Positions 29,259-39,247 of a stretch of DNA of 54,342 nucleotides are shown piece by piece. Source of the stretch: Methanomicrobiales archaeon (GTDB lineage Archaea > Halobacteriota > Methanomicrobia > Methanomicrobiales > Methanoculleaceae); contig JAAZGM010000017.1 in assembly GCA_012511245.1 (NCBI GenBank), forward strand, positions 1 to 54,342. Reading direction: 5' to 3'. The position numbers and the translations under genes are program-made. The notes beneath the pieces were generated by a model that worked only from the letters and a program-made list of their open reading frames with translations, did not search any database and was not told the origin of the DNA. Numbering within the stretch: the stretch's first letter is position 1; every line of letters starts with the position of its first letter.

Positions 29259-30463
29259 GCGCCCGTCCATGCAACCCTCTCGATGTAATACTTCAGTCTC
29301 AGGGCGACCGACCGCCGGTCATAGTGCTCCGCGACGTACTCCCTTCCCCGACGGCCCATCTCCTCCATCCTTCCTGGATCGTCGAGGAGTGCCGAGAGTG
29401 TCGTGGCGATCGCCTCCGGCGTATTCTCAGCGATGACTCCGGCGCCTGATTCCTGCGCAAGATGAGCGATCTCACCGTTCCCGCAACCGACGAAGGGTAT
29501 GCCGCAGGCCATGTACTCATAGGCCTTGGTGGGAGCGGCGTACTCGAGGTTCTCGAGCCTCTTCAAGGGCGCCACCCCCACGAGAGATTCAGAGAGCAGC
29601 CGCGGGATATCTTCACGCGGGAGGATGCCCGTGAAAACGACGGATTCGGCAAGGCTCTCCGCCTCCACCAGCCGTTCGAGGCTCTCCCTCGTATCACCGT
29701 CCCCGACGATGATGAGCTTCAGGTTGTATGTGCCGTTCATCGACTTGACGGCGAGAGCCACCTTGTCGAGGTCCTGAGCGTGGCCGACGTTTCCAGCGTA
29801 GATGATCTGTTGTTTCTTTCCATTGCTTGTGGGGCGGAAGACGTCGGTGTTGACGCCGTTCGGCATCAGTTCCATGGGGGCGGTAACCCGGTAACGCGCC
29901 GAGATCCTGCGCCCGAGTTCCTCCGTCGTGACCCCGACGAGATCTGCCCGGGAGAGGCATGCCTGCTCGAACCTCCGGCTCAGCCTCTCATAAAGGCTCC
30001 CTTCCCTGAGGAAGCCAAGACCTATCGATGCGTCGATCCAGAGGTCGCGGATATCGAGGATCCACTTCACCTGCGATGTCCGTTTCAGGACATACCCCGG
30101 GATCCCGGTGAAGAGCGGCGGTGCCGATGTCATGATCGCATCGAACCGGTTCCGGGTGAGGAGGAGCCAGAGTGCGGCGTGGATGGGAAAGGATAGGTAA
30201 TAGGCCATCCTGCTCACAAACCCGGGATCGCCGGCGCCTGGCTGCCACGCCCAGAGGCGGACGACCCGGATCCCATCGACCTCCTGCACGCTCGAACGCT
30301 TCCAGGTGCGTGGGAACGAACCGGTGGGAAACGTCGGGTGCGGGGCAAGCACGGTCACGCCAACGCCCAGTCCGGCAAGGTGTGCAGCGGTGTCGTAGAT
30401 GCGCGATGCATTTCCGGATTTTTCCGGTGGAAAATGCTGTGATACGATGCATATCCGTTTCAT
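29255..30463 (-). CDS. Glycosyltransferase family 4 protein
   Basis: MKRICIVSQHFPPEKSGNASRIYDTAAHLAG...IIYAGNVGHAQDLDKV...PTKAYEYMACGIPFVGCGNGEIA. Confidence 0.93.
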   Translation of the reverse strand: MKRICIVSQHFPPEKSGNASRIYDTAAHLAGLGVGVTVLAPHPTFPTGSFPRTWKRSSVQEVDGIRVVRLWAWQPGAGDPGFVSRMAYYLSFPIHAALWLLLTRNRFDAIMTSAPPLFTGIPGYVLKRTSQVKWILDIRDLWIDASIGLGFLREGSLYERLSRRFEQACLSRADLVGVTTEELGRRISARYRVTAPMELMPNGVNTDVFRPTSNGKKQQIIYAGNVGHAQDLDKVALAVKSMNGTYNLKLIIVGDGDTRESLERLVEAESLAESVVFTGILPREDIPRLLSESLVGVAPLKRLENLEYAAPTKAYEYMACGIPFVGCGNGEIAHLAQESGAGVIAENTPEAIATTLSALLDDPGRMEEMGRRGREYVAEHYDRRSVALRLKYYIERVAWTGA

Positions 30464-30535
30464 GGAATTCCTCATGGCATCGAGATTGAGATCGCGGGAT
30501 GGGGTCCTTCCCCTGTGAAACCGTGTACAGGAGGA

Positions 30536-31909
30536 TCAGAGGAAACCTTCCCGCCCGTTTTGAGAGAGCAGGGATATGGGCGGCGGCGATGAGGATACAA
30601 TTGACTGCGGGGTATCTACAGGGTACAACCCGCCCGGGACCGCAATATCTCCCGGGACAATCTGCGGCATGGGCGAACCGTCACCCAGCACGCGGACGGC
30701 AAAACCCTGGTTGGTCCACTTCTCGTGGTCGAGGATGTTCCGGGCATCTATGACGAGTTTCGTCCTCACCTGGAGCATTGCCGGATCAAGTTCCCTGAAG
30801 AGATCGTGATCGGTGAGGATGACAATACAGTCGCTCCCGGTGGTCGCCTCCGGGATGTCCATGAGAGGGTGAGCGAACTCCACGGCGTACGGATCGTGGC
30901 AGCGGATGGCATACCCCTCGTTCTCAGCAAGTTGAGCGAACTTGAATGCCGGACTCTCTCTGGTGTCGCCGATGTTGCCTTTATAAGCGACGCCGAGGAT
31001 GCTTATCGCCGGGTTCTGAATACCAGCGAGAAGGCTGCGTGCGATGCGCAGCACATAGTTCGGCATGGAGTCATTGATATCCCGTGCAGTGCTGACCATC
31101 CGGCACCGGGTCGAGTTCTCGGCCAGGAACCAGGGGTCGATGGCGATGCAGTGTCCTCCGACACCCGGGCCGGGACTGAGGATACTGACCCGGGGGTGTT
31201 TGTTTGCAAGGGTGATGGCCTCCCAGACATTGATCCCGCACTCCTCTGCAAGCTGGGCGAACTCGTTTGCGAGCGCGATGTTCACATCCCGGCAGGTGTT
31301 CTCCATCAACTTGACAAACTCCGCCGTCCGCGCGTCGGTCTGGTATATCTGCCCGCGGACGAATGTCTGGTAGACTGCAGTCGCCCGGTCGGTGGAGCTC
31401 CGGTCGTAGCCGCCGATGATGCGGCTGTTGCCCGTCATCTCCGGGAGGGTGTGGCCGGGTATCGCCCGTTCAGGACAGTGGGCGTAGAGGAAATCGCCGA
31501 TGGAAACACCGCTCTTCTCGAGTCGCGGTATGATGACCCGCTCGCTGGTTCCAGGGGGAACGGTCGACTCGAGGATGACCAGATTCCCCCTGCGAAGGTG
31601 AGGGACGATCATGTCCGCTGCACTCCTGGCATAGGCGAGGTTGGATACCCGCGTTGCCGGATCAAGGGGCGTCGGCACGGCGATCAGGAAGACATCCGCG
31701 GCCTCCGGCTCGCTCCGGACGCAGAACCGGCATCTGGCCTTGCTGTAGAGATCTTCGAGCCCAGGCTCTGAAAACGGCAGGTTTCCAAGGCTCAGACAGT
31801 CCACCACGCTCTGTTTCACGTCGACGCCCACAACATCCGCTCCATGAGCCGCAAGCAACAACGCAGTCGGCAATCCTATGTATCCCAATCCCAGTACACA
31901 GATCTTCAT
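30536..31909 (-). CDS. wecC: Nucleotide sugar dehydrogenase, UDP-ManNAc dehydrogenase type
   Basis: MKICVLGLGYIGLPTALLLAAHGADVVGVDVKQ, GPGVGGHCIAIDPWFL, GVAYKGNIGDTRESPAFK. Confidence 0.9.
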   Translation of the reverse strand: MKICVLGLGYIGLPTALLLAAHGADVVGVDVKQSVVDCLSLGNLPFSEPGLEDLYSKARCRFCVRSEPEAADVFLIAVPTPLDPATRVSNLAYARSAADMIVPHLRRGNLVILESTVPPGTSERVIIPRLEKSGVSIGDFLYAHCPERAIPGHTLPEMTGNSRIIGGYDRSSTDRATAVYQTFVRGQIYQTDARTAEFVKLMENTCRDVNIALANEFAQLAEECGINVWEAITLANKHPRVSILSPGPGVGGHCIAIDPWFLAENSTRCRMVSTARDINDSMPNYVLRIARSLLAGIQNPAISILGVAYKGNIGDTRESPAFKFAQLAENEGYAIRCHDPYAVEFAHPLMDIPEATTGSDCIVILTDHDLFRELDPAMLQVRTKLVIDARNILDHEKWTNQGFAVRVLGDGSPMPQIVPGDIAVPGGLYPVDTPQSIVSSSPPPISLLSQNGREGFL

Positions 31910-31928
31910 GCACATCCTCCGCAAGCGC

Positions 31929-33008
31929 TCACTGGGAGCGCGTGGCAGCACAGACCATCACAATCATCTTTCCCGCAATTCCGTCGCCATAAGGGTTCTT
32001 CCAGTCAGACTTCCAGGATTCCGTGGAACGAACCGTCTCGAGTATCTTTTGTGAGTCGGCGCCGACCAGGATGTTCGACCCGACATCCAGTGTCTCGGGC
32101 CGCTCCGTGTCGTACCGCATCGTGGCGCAGGGGACACCGAGAACACAGGTCTCCTCCTGGACACCGCCGGAATCGGTCAACACAAGTTTCGCCTGCGATT
32201 CCAGCTGCAGGAACTCCAGGAACCCGAAGGGTTTGGTGAGATGCAATCCGTTCACACCGATGCCGAGCTCCTTGATCCGTTTCTCGGTTCGCGGGTGGAC
32301 AGGAAAGACAACCGGGAGGGAGAACTCTTTCTGCACTCTTTCAAGCCCTTTCAAGATCTCTTTGAGCCTTGTGCGGTTGTCCACGTTCTCCGGCCGGTGG
32401 ACGGTGACGAGGAAGTATTCCCGGGGCTTGAGGTCGAGTTCCCCCAGTATATTGCTTTTTTTCTTTGCTATCCCGAGATTCTGGTAGACTGCATCAACGA
32501 TGGTGTTGCCGGTCACGCAGATCTTCCATTCACTGATCCCCTCGCGGAGGAGGTTCTCTCTCGCGTTCTCGGTCGGGGCAAAGAGGTGATCCGATACGTG
32601 ATCGGTGAGCACCCGGTTGATCTCCTCCGGCATCCGGCGATTTAAACTCCGGAGGCCTGCCTCGATATGCCCGATCCTTACATGCAGTTTCGACGCCGTA
32701 AGAGCCGTAGCCATGACGGTGTTCGTATCCCCCTGCACCAGGACGATATCAGGCGCCTCTTTCAGGAGAATATCCTCAACACCGGTCATGATCTTTGCCG
32801 TCTGCTCGGCGTGGGTGCCGGAACCAACATCGAGACTGTAGGTAGGGTCGGGAAGCTCGAGCTCCTCAAAGAAGAGCCGGTCCATCTCGTAGGTGTAGTG
32901 CTGCCCGGTATGAAGGATAAAGTAGTCAATACCCCTGCGTTCACACTCCCTGATGACAGGGGACATCTTGATGATCTCTGGCCGTGTGCCGAGTACCACT
33001 CCAATCAT
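31929..33008 (-). CDS. wecB: UDP-N-acetylglucosamine 2-epimerase (non-hydrolysing)
   Basis: MIGVVLGTRPEIIKMSPVIRE, VQGDTNTVMATALTASKLHVRIGHIEAGLRS, TDSGGVQEETCVLGVPC. Confidence 0.95.
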   Translation of the reverse strand: MIGVVLGTRPEIIKMSPVIRECERRGIDYFILHTGQHYTYEMDRLFFEELELPDPTYSLDVGSGTHAEQTAKIMTGVEDILLKEAPDIVLVQGDTNTVMATALTASKLHVRIGHIEAGLRSLNRRMPEEINRVLTDHVSDHLFAPTENARENLLREGISEWKICVTGNTIVDAVYQNLGIAKKKSNILGELDLKPREYFLVTVHRPENVDNRTRLKEILKGLERVQKEFSLPVVFPVHPRTEKRIKELGIGVNGLHLTKPFGFLEFLQLESQAKLVLTDSGGVQEETCVLGVPCATMRYDTERPETLDVGSNILVGADSQKILETVRSTESWKSDWKNPYGDGIAGKMIVMVCAATRSQ

Positions 33009-33036
33009 TCCATACACCTCCTCTGCACCGTCTCAC

Positions 33037-34191
33037 TCACCTTCGCATCCGTATTACGAGGGCAAGCGCCAGGCCCAGCATGAGTGCGACAACCCCGGGG
33101 ATCAGGCAGAGCGATGCAAGCATGCCCAGCTCGATCGGGACGAGGCCGGTCTCACTGAATCCCCGGAGAAACTGGAAGAGGAAGAAGACTCCGAGAAACG
33201 TCACAGCGAGTCCGGGGAGGCCGATGTGCAGGAGCGGTCTTCTCTCTATGGTGAGCCAGAATAACGATCCAAGCACCTCTACCCCGTGAGAGAGAGGGTT
33301 CTTTGTGGATGTATCGAAATCACCATACCTGCAGTTTATAGGCGCCTCACCGATGCGCAGGTCTCTCTCCCGGGCTATCCGGAGCATCTCCGACTCCGTC
33401 GAAAAATCATCCATCCGGAGTGTTCCGAGCATTGATCTCATGGTCTTCTTGTTCAGCGCCCGGAAACCGCATTGCGAGTCGGTTATTGAGGTCCCGTTGC
33501 TGGAGACGATATCGAGCACCGCCCGGCCGATCCGCCGGTAAAACGGCATCTGATCGAATGTTCGAAAACCGATGACGAGATCAGCGGTATCTGCACGAAC
33601 CAGTTCTACCAGGAGGGGAATCTCCCCAGGATCGTGCTGACCGTCGCCATCCATGAGAACCAGGCAGTCGTAGTCGTGATCGACAGCATATCGCAGAGCA
33701 CTCTTGATCCCCTGTCCTTTCCCCATCTGTGCCCCGTGCGAGATGACGGTTGCTCCTGCATCCCGGGCGACCTTCGCGGTATTGTCTGTGCATCCGTCGT
33801 CTATCACCAGAACTTCATCGACATGTTGCCGGGCCTGCAGGACGACAGAACCGATCGCGACCTCCTCATCGAGGCAGGGGATCGCTGCGAGTGTCCGCAT
33901 CCCGCTTGATCGCCGGGGCGTGGCGGTCGCTGTTTCAGCGATATCGCCCACCACGCGCCGATTTTCTAGAACAGTGGGCGTCCTCAGGGGATTGATCACC
34001 TCCTGAACCTCACAGCGGAGAGGCTGGATGCTTCTCGCACCCTCCTGCCCGATGTTCCATGGGGGATGGCGGTCGAACCATCGTTCTCGCTCTGCATCTA
34101 GATACTGCGGCAATGGCACAGCTGCTTCTTCGGCGAACCACCCCTCAGAATGAACGGGTGGCCTCGCCCGAATCGGATCCTTGTCGTACAT
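33037..34191 (-). CDS. Glycosyltransferase family 2 with an approx. 97-aa N-terminal extension and C-terminal TM segments
   Basis: MRTLAAIPCLDEEVAIGSVV...VLVIDDGCTDNTAKVA...LVLMDGDGQHDPGEIP; hydrophobic C-terminus; extension MYDKDPIRARPP... Confidence 0.88.
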   Translation of the reverse strand: MYDKDPIRARPPVHSEGWFAEEAAVPLPQYLDAERERWFDRHPPWNIGQEGARSIQPLRCEVQEVINPLRTPTVLENRRVVGDIAETATATPRRSSGMRTLAAIPCLDEEVAIGSVVLQARQHVDEVLVIDDGCTDNTAKVARDAGATVISHGAQMGKGQGIKSALRYAVDHDYDCLVLMDGDGQHDPGEIPLLVELVRADTADLVIGFRTFDQMPFYRRIGRAVLDIVSSNGTSITDSQCGFRALNKKTMRSMLGTLRMDDFSTESEMLRIARERDLRIGEAPINCRYGDFDTSTKNPLSHGVEVLGSLFWLTIERRPLLHIGLPGLAVTFLGVFFLFQFLRGFSETGLVPIELGMLASLCLIPGVVALMLGLALALVIRMRR

Positions 34192-34232
34192 CCACTTTCC
34201 CCTCTTGACGTACTGGAACGGGACTGTTCCGG

Positions 34233-34270
34233 CATATATTAATAGGTTATCATTAATGTATTCACATTAA
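34233..34270. promoter_or_regulatory. Putative archaeal promoter/operator: TATA-like AT tract plus TTAATGT-attc-ACATTAA palindrome
   Basis: catatattaatag followed by the perfect 7-bp inverted repeat 34253-34259 / 34264-34270, upstream of the - strand GT2 gene. Confidence 0.4.
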
Positions 34271-34630
34271 CTTTTAGCAAAAGTAAATAATAAATAGTTT
34301 ACAAAGGGGCCCCCAAAATAGTGTCAATCTAGTTAAACATTCTGGATCCTGGACAGGGATGCCCCTTATCTATCCCGGGTGTACAGGGTTTCTGCACGGC
34401 CTAATTTTCATCACCACCAGCCTTATCAGCCATCGACCTTCAGAAAGATTAAGTAGAATCTGACTGTGATGATGGTCAGAACGGTTCTTTCCCCTGCCGC
34501 ACCTCTACGCGAAGACCCATTATCCGCGGCTCGTTCCTTTTAAAACAGTGCCAATACAGGAGGTCAGCATCCCGAACCCTTCTGGATCACGGTGCTCCAT
34601 TAGAAAGTATTATATCCCGGATTGATCGGG

Positions 34631-35422
34631 CTATCGAGGCTCTTTAGCAAGACATGCCGAGATATTGGCCATAAGGGCGTGATAACGGTGGTGATCGGCC
34701 AGATGTCGTTTGCTTTTCCCATCTACAGAAAGTGGCGTGAAGGAGATCCTGTGATCGATCTCCCATAAGATCAGTCCTTCGGGTGGAGCAGCAGCGACCC
34801 CCTGCTCCGTAGACTCCGTGAAGAGTCGCACGATCTCGCCGGGTTCCGCCTCGTCCTTCCCCACCCGCTCGAGCATCGTTGCCATGCGCCGGACCATGTT
34901 CCAGAGGAAACTCTCACCCGTGACCTCAAACACGGCAAAACGCCCATCCACAAAGACCCGTGCCGCAAGGATCTTCCGTTCAGGGTTCCGGTCATTGGCA
35001 CGGGCGAACGCCGAGAAGTCATGCTGTCCGAGAAACACCTGTGCCGCTTCGTGCATGGCAGCGACATCACCCGGATCGGCGAAGTAGTAGCGGTACGTCC
35101 TTGATACGGCGCTGTACCGGGGATGGAACCCCTCCGACACCTCAGCCCATCCCGTACACCAGATGTCTTCCGGCAGAACCTGATTCAGCGCCTCGATCGC
35201 CCGCTCGGGCTTATCCGTCAGGAACGAACAGACCTGGCACCGGGCATGCACCCCGCGGTCGGTGCGGCCGGCGGTGGCAAACCTCGCCTCCCGCCAGTCG
35301 GCAAAAAGCCCGAGATACCCGCAGGCTTCGATGAATTCACCCTCCACTGTACGGAGATCGGGCTGCATCTGAGAACCGGAGAACCGGTCGCCGAGGTATG
35401 AGAAGCGGAACGCCAGTTTCAT
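34631..35422 (-). CDS. truA: tRNA pseudouridine synthase A
   Basis: [49 protein letters not shown]. Confidence 0.93.
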   Translation of the reverse strand: MKLAFRFSYLGDRFSGSQMQPDLRTVEGEFIEACGYLGLFADWREARFATAGRTDRGVHARCQVCSFLTDKPERAIEALNQVLPEDIWCTGWAEVSEGFHPRYSAVSRTYRYYFADPGDVAAMHEAAQVFLGQHDFSAFARANDRNPERKILAARVFVDGRFAVFEVTGESFLWNMVRRMATMLERVGKDEAEPGEIVRLFTESTEQGVAAAPPEGLILWEIDHRISFTPLSVDGKSKRHLADHHRYHALMANISACLAKEPR

Positions 35423-36084
35423 CGGTGTACCGTGCGTCGGATCCGCCGGAAAGCGCCCTTGAGCGACTGGCGGGTATAGGTTCGAAGCGGTGTCATCTTC
35501 CCGCCTGCCATCGTCCGGCCTTCCCGGATCGCGGTGAGGATGGAGGTCACATCCGGTTCGGCCGAGACGTAGGTGACCCCGAACCCGACATAACGGGCGT
35601 TGTGGGCATCGCTTCCAGCAACGCCGGGTTTTCCGAATTTTCGCGCTATGACTGCGGCTTTCCGGTTCGCCGATCCGGTGATGTACCGGCTGTTGAAGAC
35701 CTCCACGGCATCCACCGCGCTGATACCGGCCGCAAGCCTCCGCCCGACGCCGTGGCGCCAGCGATGGTAGGGGTGCGGGACGATCAGGAGGGCGCCCCGG
35801 GCACGTGCCAGAGCAACGGTCTCAAAGAAGTCGAGACCTGCCGGGAGGGGCTCTGTGACGCCGAGTGCGAGAAGGTGGCCCTGTTTCGTCGAGATCTCGA
35901 TACCCGGGATAACGGTCAGGGGGGTCTTGCACGTAAGGGCGTAGAGAGCACCCTCCACCGTGTCGTGATCGGTGATCGCGATGGCGTCGAGGCCGACCGC
36001 CTCCGCCCGCCGGAGAATTTCTTCCACACTGCTCTCCCCGTCTTTTGAGAACCTGGTGTGGACATGCAGATCGCACCGCAGCAT
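35419..36084 (-). CDS. PHP domain metal-dependent phosphoesterase
   Basis: [42 protein letters not shown]. Confidence 0.92.
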   Translation of the reverse strand: MLRCDLHVHTRFSKDGESSVEEILRRAEAVGLDAIAITDHDTVEGALYALTCKTPLTVIPGIEISTKQGHLLALGVTEPLPAGLDFFETVALARARGALLIVPHPYHRWRHGVGRRLAAGISAVDAVEVFNSRYITGSANRKAAVIARKFGKPGVAGSDAHNARYVGFGVTYVSAEPDVTSILTAIREGRTMAGGKMTPLRTYTRQSLKGAFRRIRRTVHR

Positions 36085-36127
36085 GAGATCAGATTATTTG
36101 TCATCCCCTGAATAATAAGTGAAGTGT

Positions 36128-37552
36128 ATGCACATCCTTCTCCCGACCGGATCGGCAACAGCCGGGATTGTGAAGTCGGCAGCCCGGAAGTTTGGCGATC
36201 GCCATGACATCGATGTGGCGGTCACCGGCGAGATCGCATCGTTCCTCACCCCCCAAAAGCTCAGGGGGTTGATTGCCGGCAGCAGCTACGACATGGTGAT
36301 CGTCTCCGGGATGTGCACCGCATCGTTTGCGGATATCGAGCGCGAGACCGGCATCCCTGTCTACCGCGGCCCGCGGCACGCGGCCGATCTGGCACTGGTC
36401 CTCTCCGTCCTTGAGACCACCCCGTTCTCAAAGACCATCCCCGCCGACGAATTCCTTGCAGAGACGCGCCGCGAGGAGGCATACCGCCGGGTGGCGCTCC
36501 ACGAGGCGGAGGCAGAGGCAGATTTCATCATCCGCGGTGTGAAGATCGGCGGCGGGTCACGGATGAAGGTGCTCGCGGAGATCATGGATGCACACAGGCG
36601 CGACGATCTCCTCTCCGACGTCCAGCGGTTCTTCGCCGACGGGGCGGACATCGTCGATCTCGGGTTTGGATTCGATGCGACACCGGAAGACGTCAAACGA
36701 TGTTTTTCAGCCCTTGCGGATATCGAAGGCCCTCTCGCCGTCGATACCCAGGATCCCGACCTCATCGCAGCGGCGCTCTTCCGTGCCGACCTGGTGCTCT
36801 CCCTGCACGAGGGAAACATCCCCGCAGTCGGCCGGGCGGTCGCGGATGCCGGGGCGGCGGCGGTCGTGGTGCCGCGTGAGAGGACGCTCCAGGAGAATCT
36901 TGCCGCAGCAGAAGAGATCGGGATCCGCTGCCTGATCGCCGACCCCCTCCTTCAGCCGGCGGGCTCAGGGCTCGTCAGGTCGCTCGCCGGGTTTTCCGGC
37001 ATCCCCCAACCGCTCTTTTTTGGGGCGGGAAACGTCGTCGAACTGCTCGATGCCGATTCTCCCGGGGCAAATGCCCTGCTTGCCGGGATGGCCTACGAGG
37101 TTGGTGCCGCCGTCATCTTCACGAGCGAGCACAGCGACAAGACGCAAGGGTCGGTCGCGGAGATGCGGCAGGCGACCGCGATGATGGTCCTCACCACCGG
37201 CCGCCCGTACCCAAAAGACCTCGGGCTCGATCTCCTGATCCTGAAGGAGAAGCGGCGACGTCGTGAACCACCGCTGGATTACCGGTGCATCGAGGATGCC
37301 CGCCCCATGCCGGACGAGATCGTCTACGACCCCCTGGGGTGCATCCGCATCGGTATCGAAGGAGACTGTATCGTTGCGGTGCATGGGGACCGCGCCGTGC
37401 GGGGGAGGCGATGGGAGGACGTCTTCTCGACACTCCTTGAGGATGGGTGCCTCTCCCGGCTAGACCATGCCGCCTACCTTGGAAAGGAGCTCTTCAAGGC
37501 GGAACTCGCCATCCGGATGGGAAGGAGTTTCGAGCAGGATGGGCAGTTCTGA
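36128..37552 (+). CDS. Dihydropteroate synthase-like protein (TIGR00284 type)
   Basis: MHILLPTGSATAGIVKSAARKFG...GADIVDLGFGFDATPEDVKRCFSAL...PLAVDTQDPDLIAAAL. Confidence 0.88.
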   Translation: MHILLPTGSATAGIVKSAARKFGDRHDIDVAVTGEIASFLTPQKLRGLIAGSSYDMVIVSGMCTASFADIERETGIPVYRGPRHAADLALVLSVLETTPFSKTIPADEFLAETRREEAYRRVALHEAEAEADFIIRGVKIGGGSRMKVLAEIMDAHRRDDLLSDVQRFFADGADIVDLGFGFDATPEDVKRCFSALADIEGPLAVDTQDPDLIAAALFRADLVLSLHEGNIPAVGRAVADAGAAAVVVPRERTLQENLAAAEEIGIRCLIADPLLQPAGSGLVRSLAGFSGIPQPLFFGAGNVVELLDADSPGANALLAGMAYEVGAAVIFTSEHSDKTQGSVAEMRQATAMMVLTTGRPYPKDLGLDLLILKEKRRRREPPLDYRCIEDARPMPDEIVYDPLGCIRIGIEGDCIVAVHGDRAVRGRRWEDVFSTLLEDGCLSRLDHAAYLGKELFKAELAIRMGRSFEQDGQF

Positions 37553-37659
37553 GCGCCCGCCATGTACCTTTCGTGTCCGGGTGGATCGGGAGGGCATGCG
37601 ACCGGACGCATCGCCCGACACGAGGGCTTATGTCTCCTCCCCGCCCACTTCTGGGTAGA

Positions 37660-38031
37660 ATGGCCATACGCGGGATCAGCAGGGATCTGCTTTCGATGCT
37701 TTTTGAACTCGGGCGGGAACACCACCCGGACGAATTCGTTGCCGCGCTGCGGGAACAGAACGGCGTTATCCGGGACCTCGATCTGGTACCCGGCACCATC
37801 GTCGGGGAAGAGAGCGCCTCATTCTCGATCAATATGCTCCCGCTAGATGTCCGCAAGATCGGCAGCGCCCACAGCCACCCGAACGGAGTTCTCTCCCCAT
37901 CGACGGCGGATCTCCGGTTCTTCCCCACGATGGGGCGCTACCATATCATCGTCGGCTACCCCTACGGGCAGAGGGACTGGCGGTGCTACCGGGCAGACGG
38001 CAGCCCCGTACAGCTTGAGGTGATCGGATGA
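37660..38031 (+). CDS. Mov34/MPN/PAD-1 (JAMM) family protein
   Basis: JAMM motif HSHPNGVLSPSTAD (HxHP-x6-S-x2-D); start trimmed to MAIRGISRDLL. Confidence 0.88.
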   Translation: MAIRGISRDLLSMLFELGREHHPDEFVAALREQNGVIRDLDLVPGTIVGEESASFSINMLPLDVRKIGSAHSHPNGVLSPSTADLRFFPTMGRYHIIVGYPYGQRDWRCYRADGSPVQLEVIG

Positions 38032-38477
38032 TCCGCGTCGTCGCAACAGGGACGTTTGATATCCTCCACCCCGGCCACATCTACTACCTCGAAGAATCAC
38101 GGAAACTCGGCGATGAACTCTCCGTGATCGTGGCGCGGGACGCGAACGTGAAGCACAAACCAAGACCGATCCTCCCTGAAGAGCAGAGGCTCCGGATGCT
38201 CCGGGCGTTGAAACCGGTCGATCATGCACTCCTCGGCGACCTTCACGATATGTTCAGGCCGATAGCGGAGATCCAGCCTGATATCATAACGCTCGGGTTT
38301 AACCAGCACTTCGACGAGGAGCATCTCCGGCAGAAGCTCCGGGAGCGGGGACTCGACGCGGATGTCGTCCGGATACCGGGATATCCAGGTTCACTTGCCA
38401 GTTCGTCGAAGATCGTCGAGTACATCCTGAACACCCGGAGCACCCCGGGCCCCACCACCCCTGCCGGTGAGGAGTGA
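38028..38477 (+). CDS. ribL: FAD synthase, archaeal RibL-type cytidylyltransferase family
   Basis: VVATGTFDILHPGHIYYLEESRKLGDELSVIVARD; ATGA overlap with the JAMM gene. Confidence 0.9.
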   Translation: MIRVVATGTFDILHPGHIYYLEESRKLGDELSVIVARDANVKHKPRPILPEEQRLRMLRALKPVDHALLGDLHDMFRPIAEIQPDIITLGFNQHFDEEHLRQKLRERGLDADVVRIPGYPGSLASSSKIVEYILNTRSTPGPTTPAGEE

Positions 38478-38515
38478 CTCTCGGTCCCGGAAAGCGCGGG
38501 AATCACCCGCAGGGG

Positions 38516-39199
38516 ATGGCGATCGTGCAGCAGATCGATACATGGGGTGATGATGGCGACACGACGAGCTGGCTGAAGGTCTCGGTTCCATTCCTGCTCT
38601 GCGGCCTCTATCTGGTCATCGTATGGCTCTTCCTTCCAGCGGAGCAGTGGCTCATCCTCTTTGGTATGATGGTCGCCTACATCGTCCCGCCGCTCGGTCG
38701 GGAGACGATCATCCCGGTCTGCATCCTCTGCGGGATCCCCTGGTGGCTTGTCGCGTTCACCCTGGCGTTCCTGGACTTCGCCGGCGGTCTGTTTATGGCC
38801 TGGAACTTCCCGCTGGTTCTCCGCATCCCCTATGCCGGCCCCTGGATCAGCCGCTTCATGGAGGCGGGCAGGACGTTCCTCGACCGGCGACCGTGGCTTG
38901 AACGGTTCTACTTCGCCGGCCTCGTCGCTTTTGTGGCTCTACCTTTCGATGGGTCGGGGAGCATCGTCAGCTCCATCGTCGGGAGGATGCTCGGGATGAC
39001 GAAGGTGGCGGTGATCTCCTGCATCACCATCGGCGGGTTCATCGGCAGTTTTGCCATCGCCCTCGGCGTCGATTATGCCGTGAACCTCATCCCGCCGGGC
39101 GCCGGGACCTGGGTCTCGATCGGCATCTTCCTCCTGATCGGCGTCGCGCTTCTCGCAACGTACCTGAGTTACTCGCGAGGCGCCGGGACGGATGCCTGA
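38516..39199 (+). CDS. Small multi-drug export family membrane protein
   Basis: Multiple TM segments, PPLGRETIIPVCILCGIPWW...GSGSIVSSIVGRMLGM. Confidence 0.82.
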   Translation: MAIVQQIDTWGDDGDTTSWLKVSVPFLLCGLYLVIVWLFLPAEQWLILFGMMVAYIVPPLGRETIIPVCILCGIPWWLVAFTLAFLDFAGGLFMAWNFPLVLRIPYAGPWISRFMEAGRTFLDRRPWLERFYFAGLVAFVALPFDGSGSIVSSIVGRMLGMTKVAVISCITIGGFIGSFAIALGVDYAVNLIPPGAGTWVSIGIFLLIGVALLATYLSYSRGAGTDA

Positions 39200-39247
39200 T
39201 CCAGGGATCTTTTGCAGGGAAAAAAGGAGAGATCTGCGCGGAAAAGG

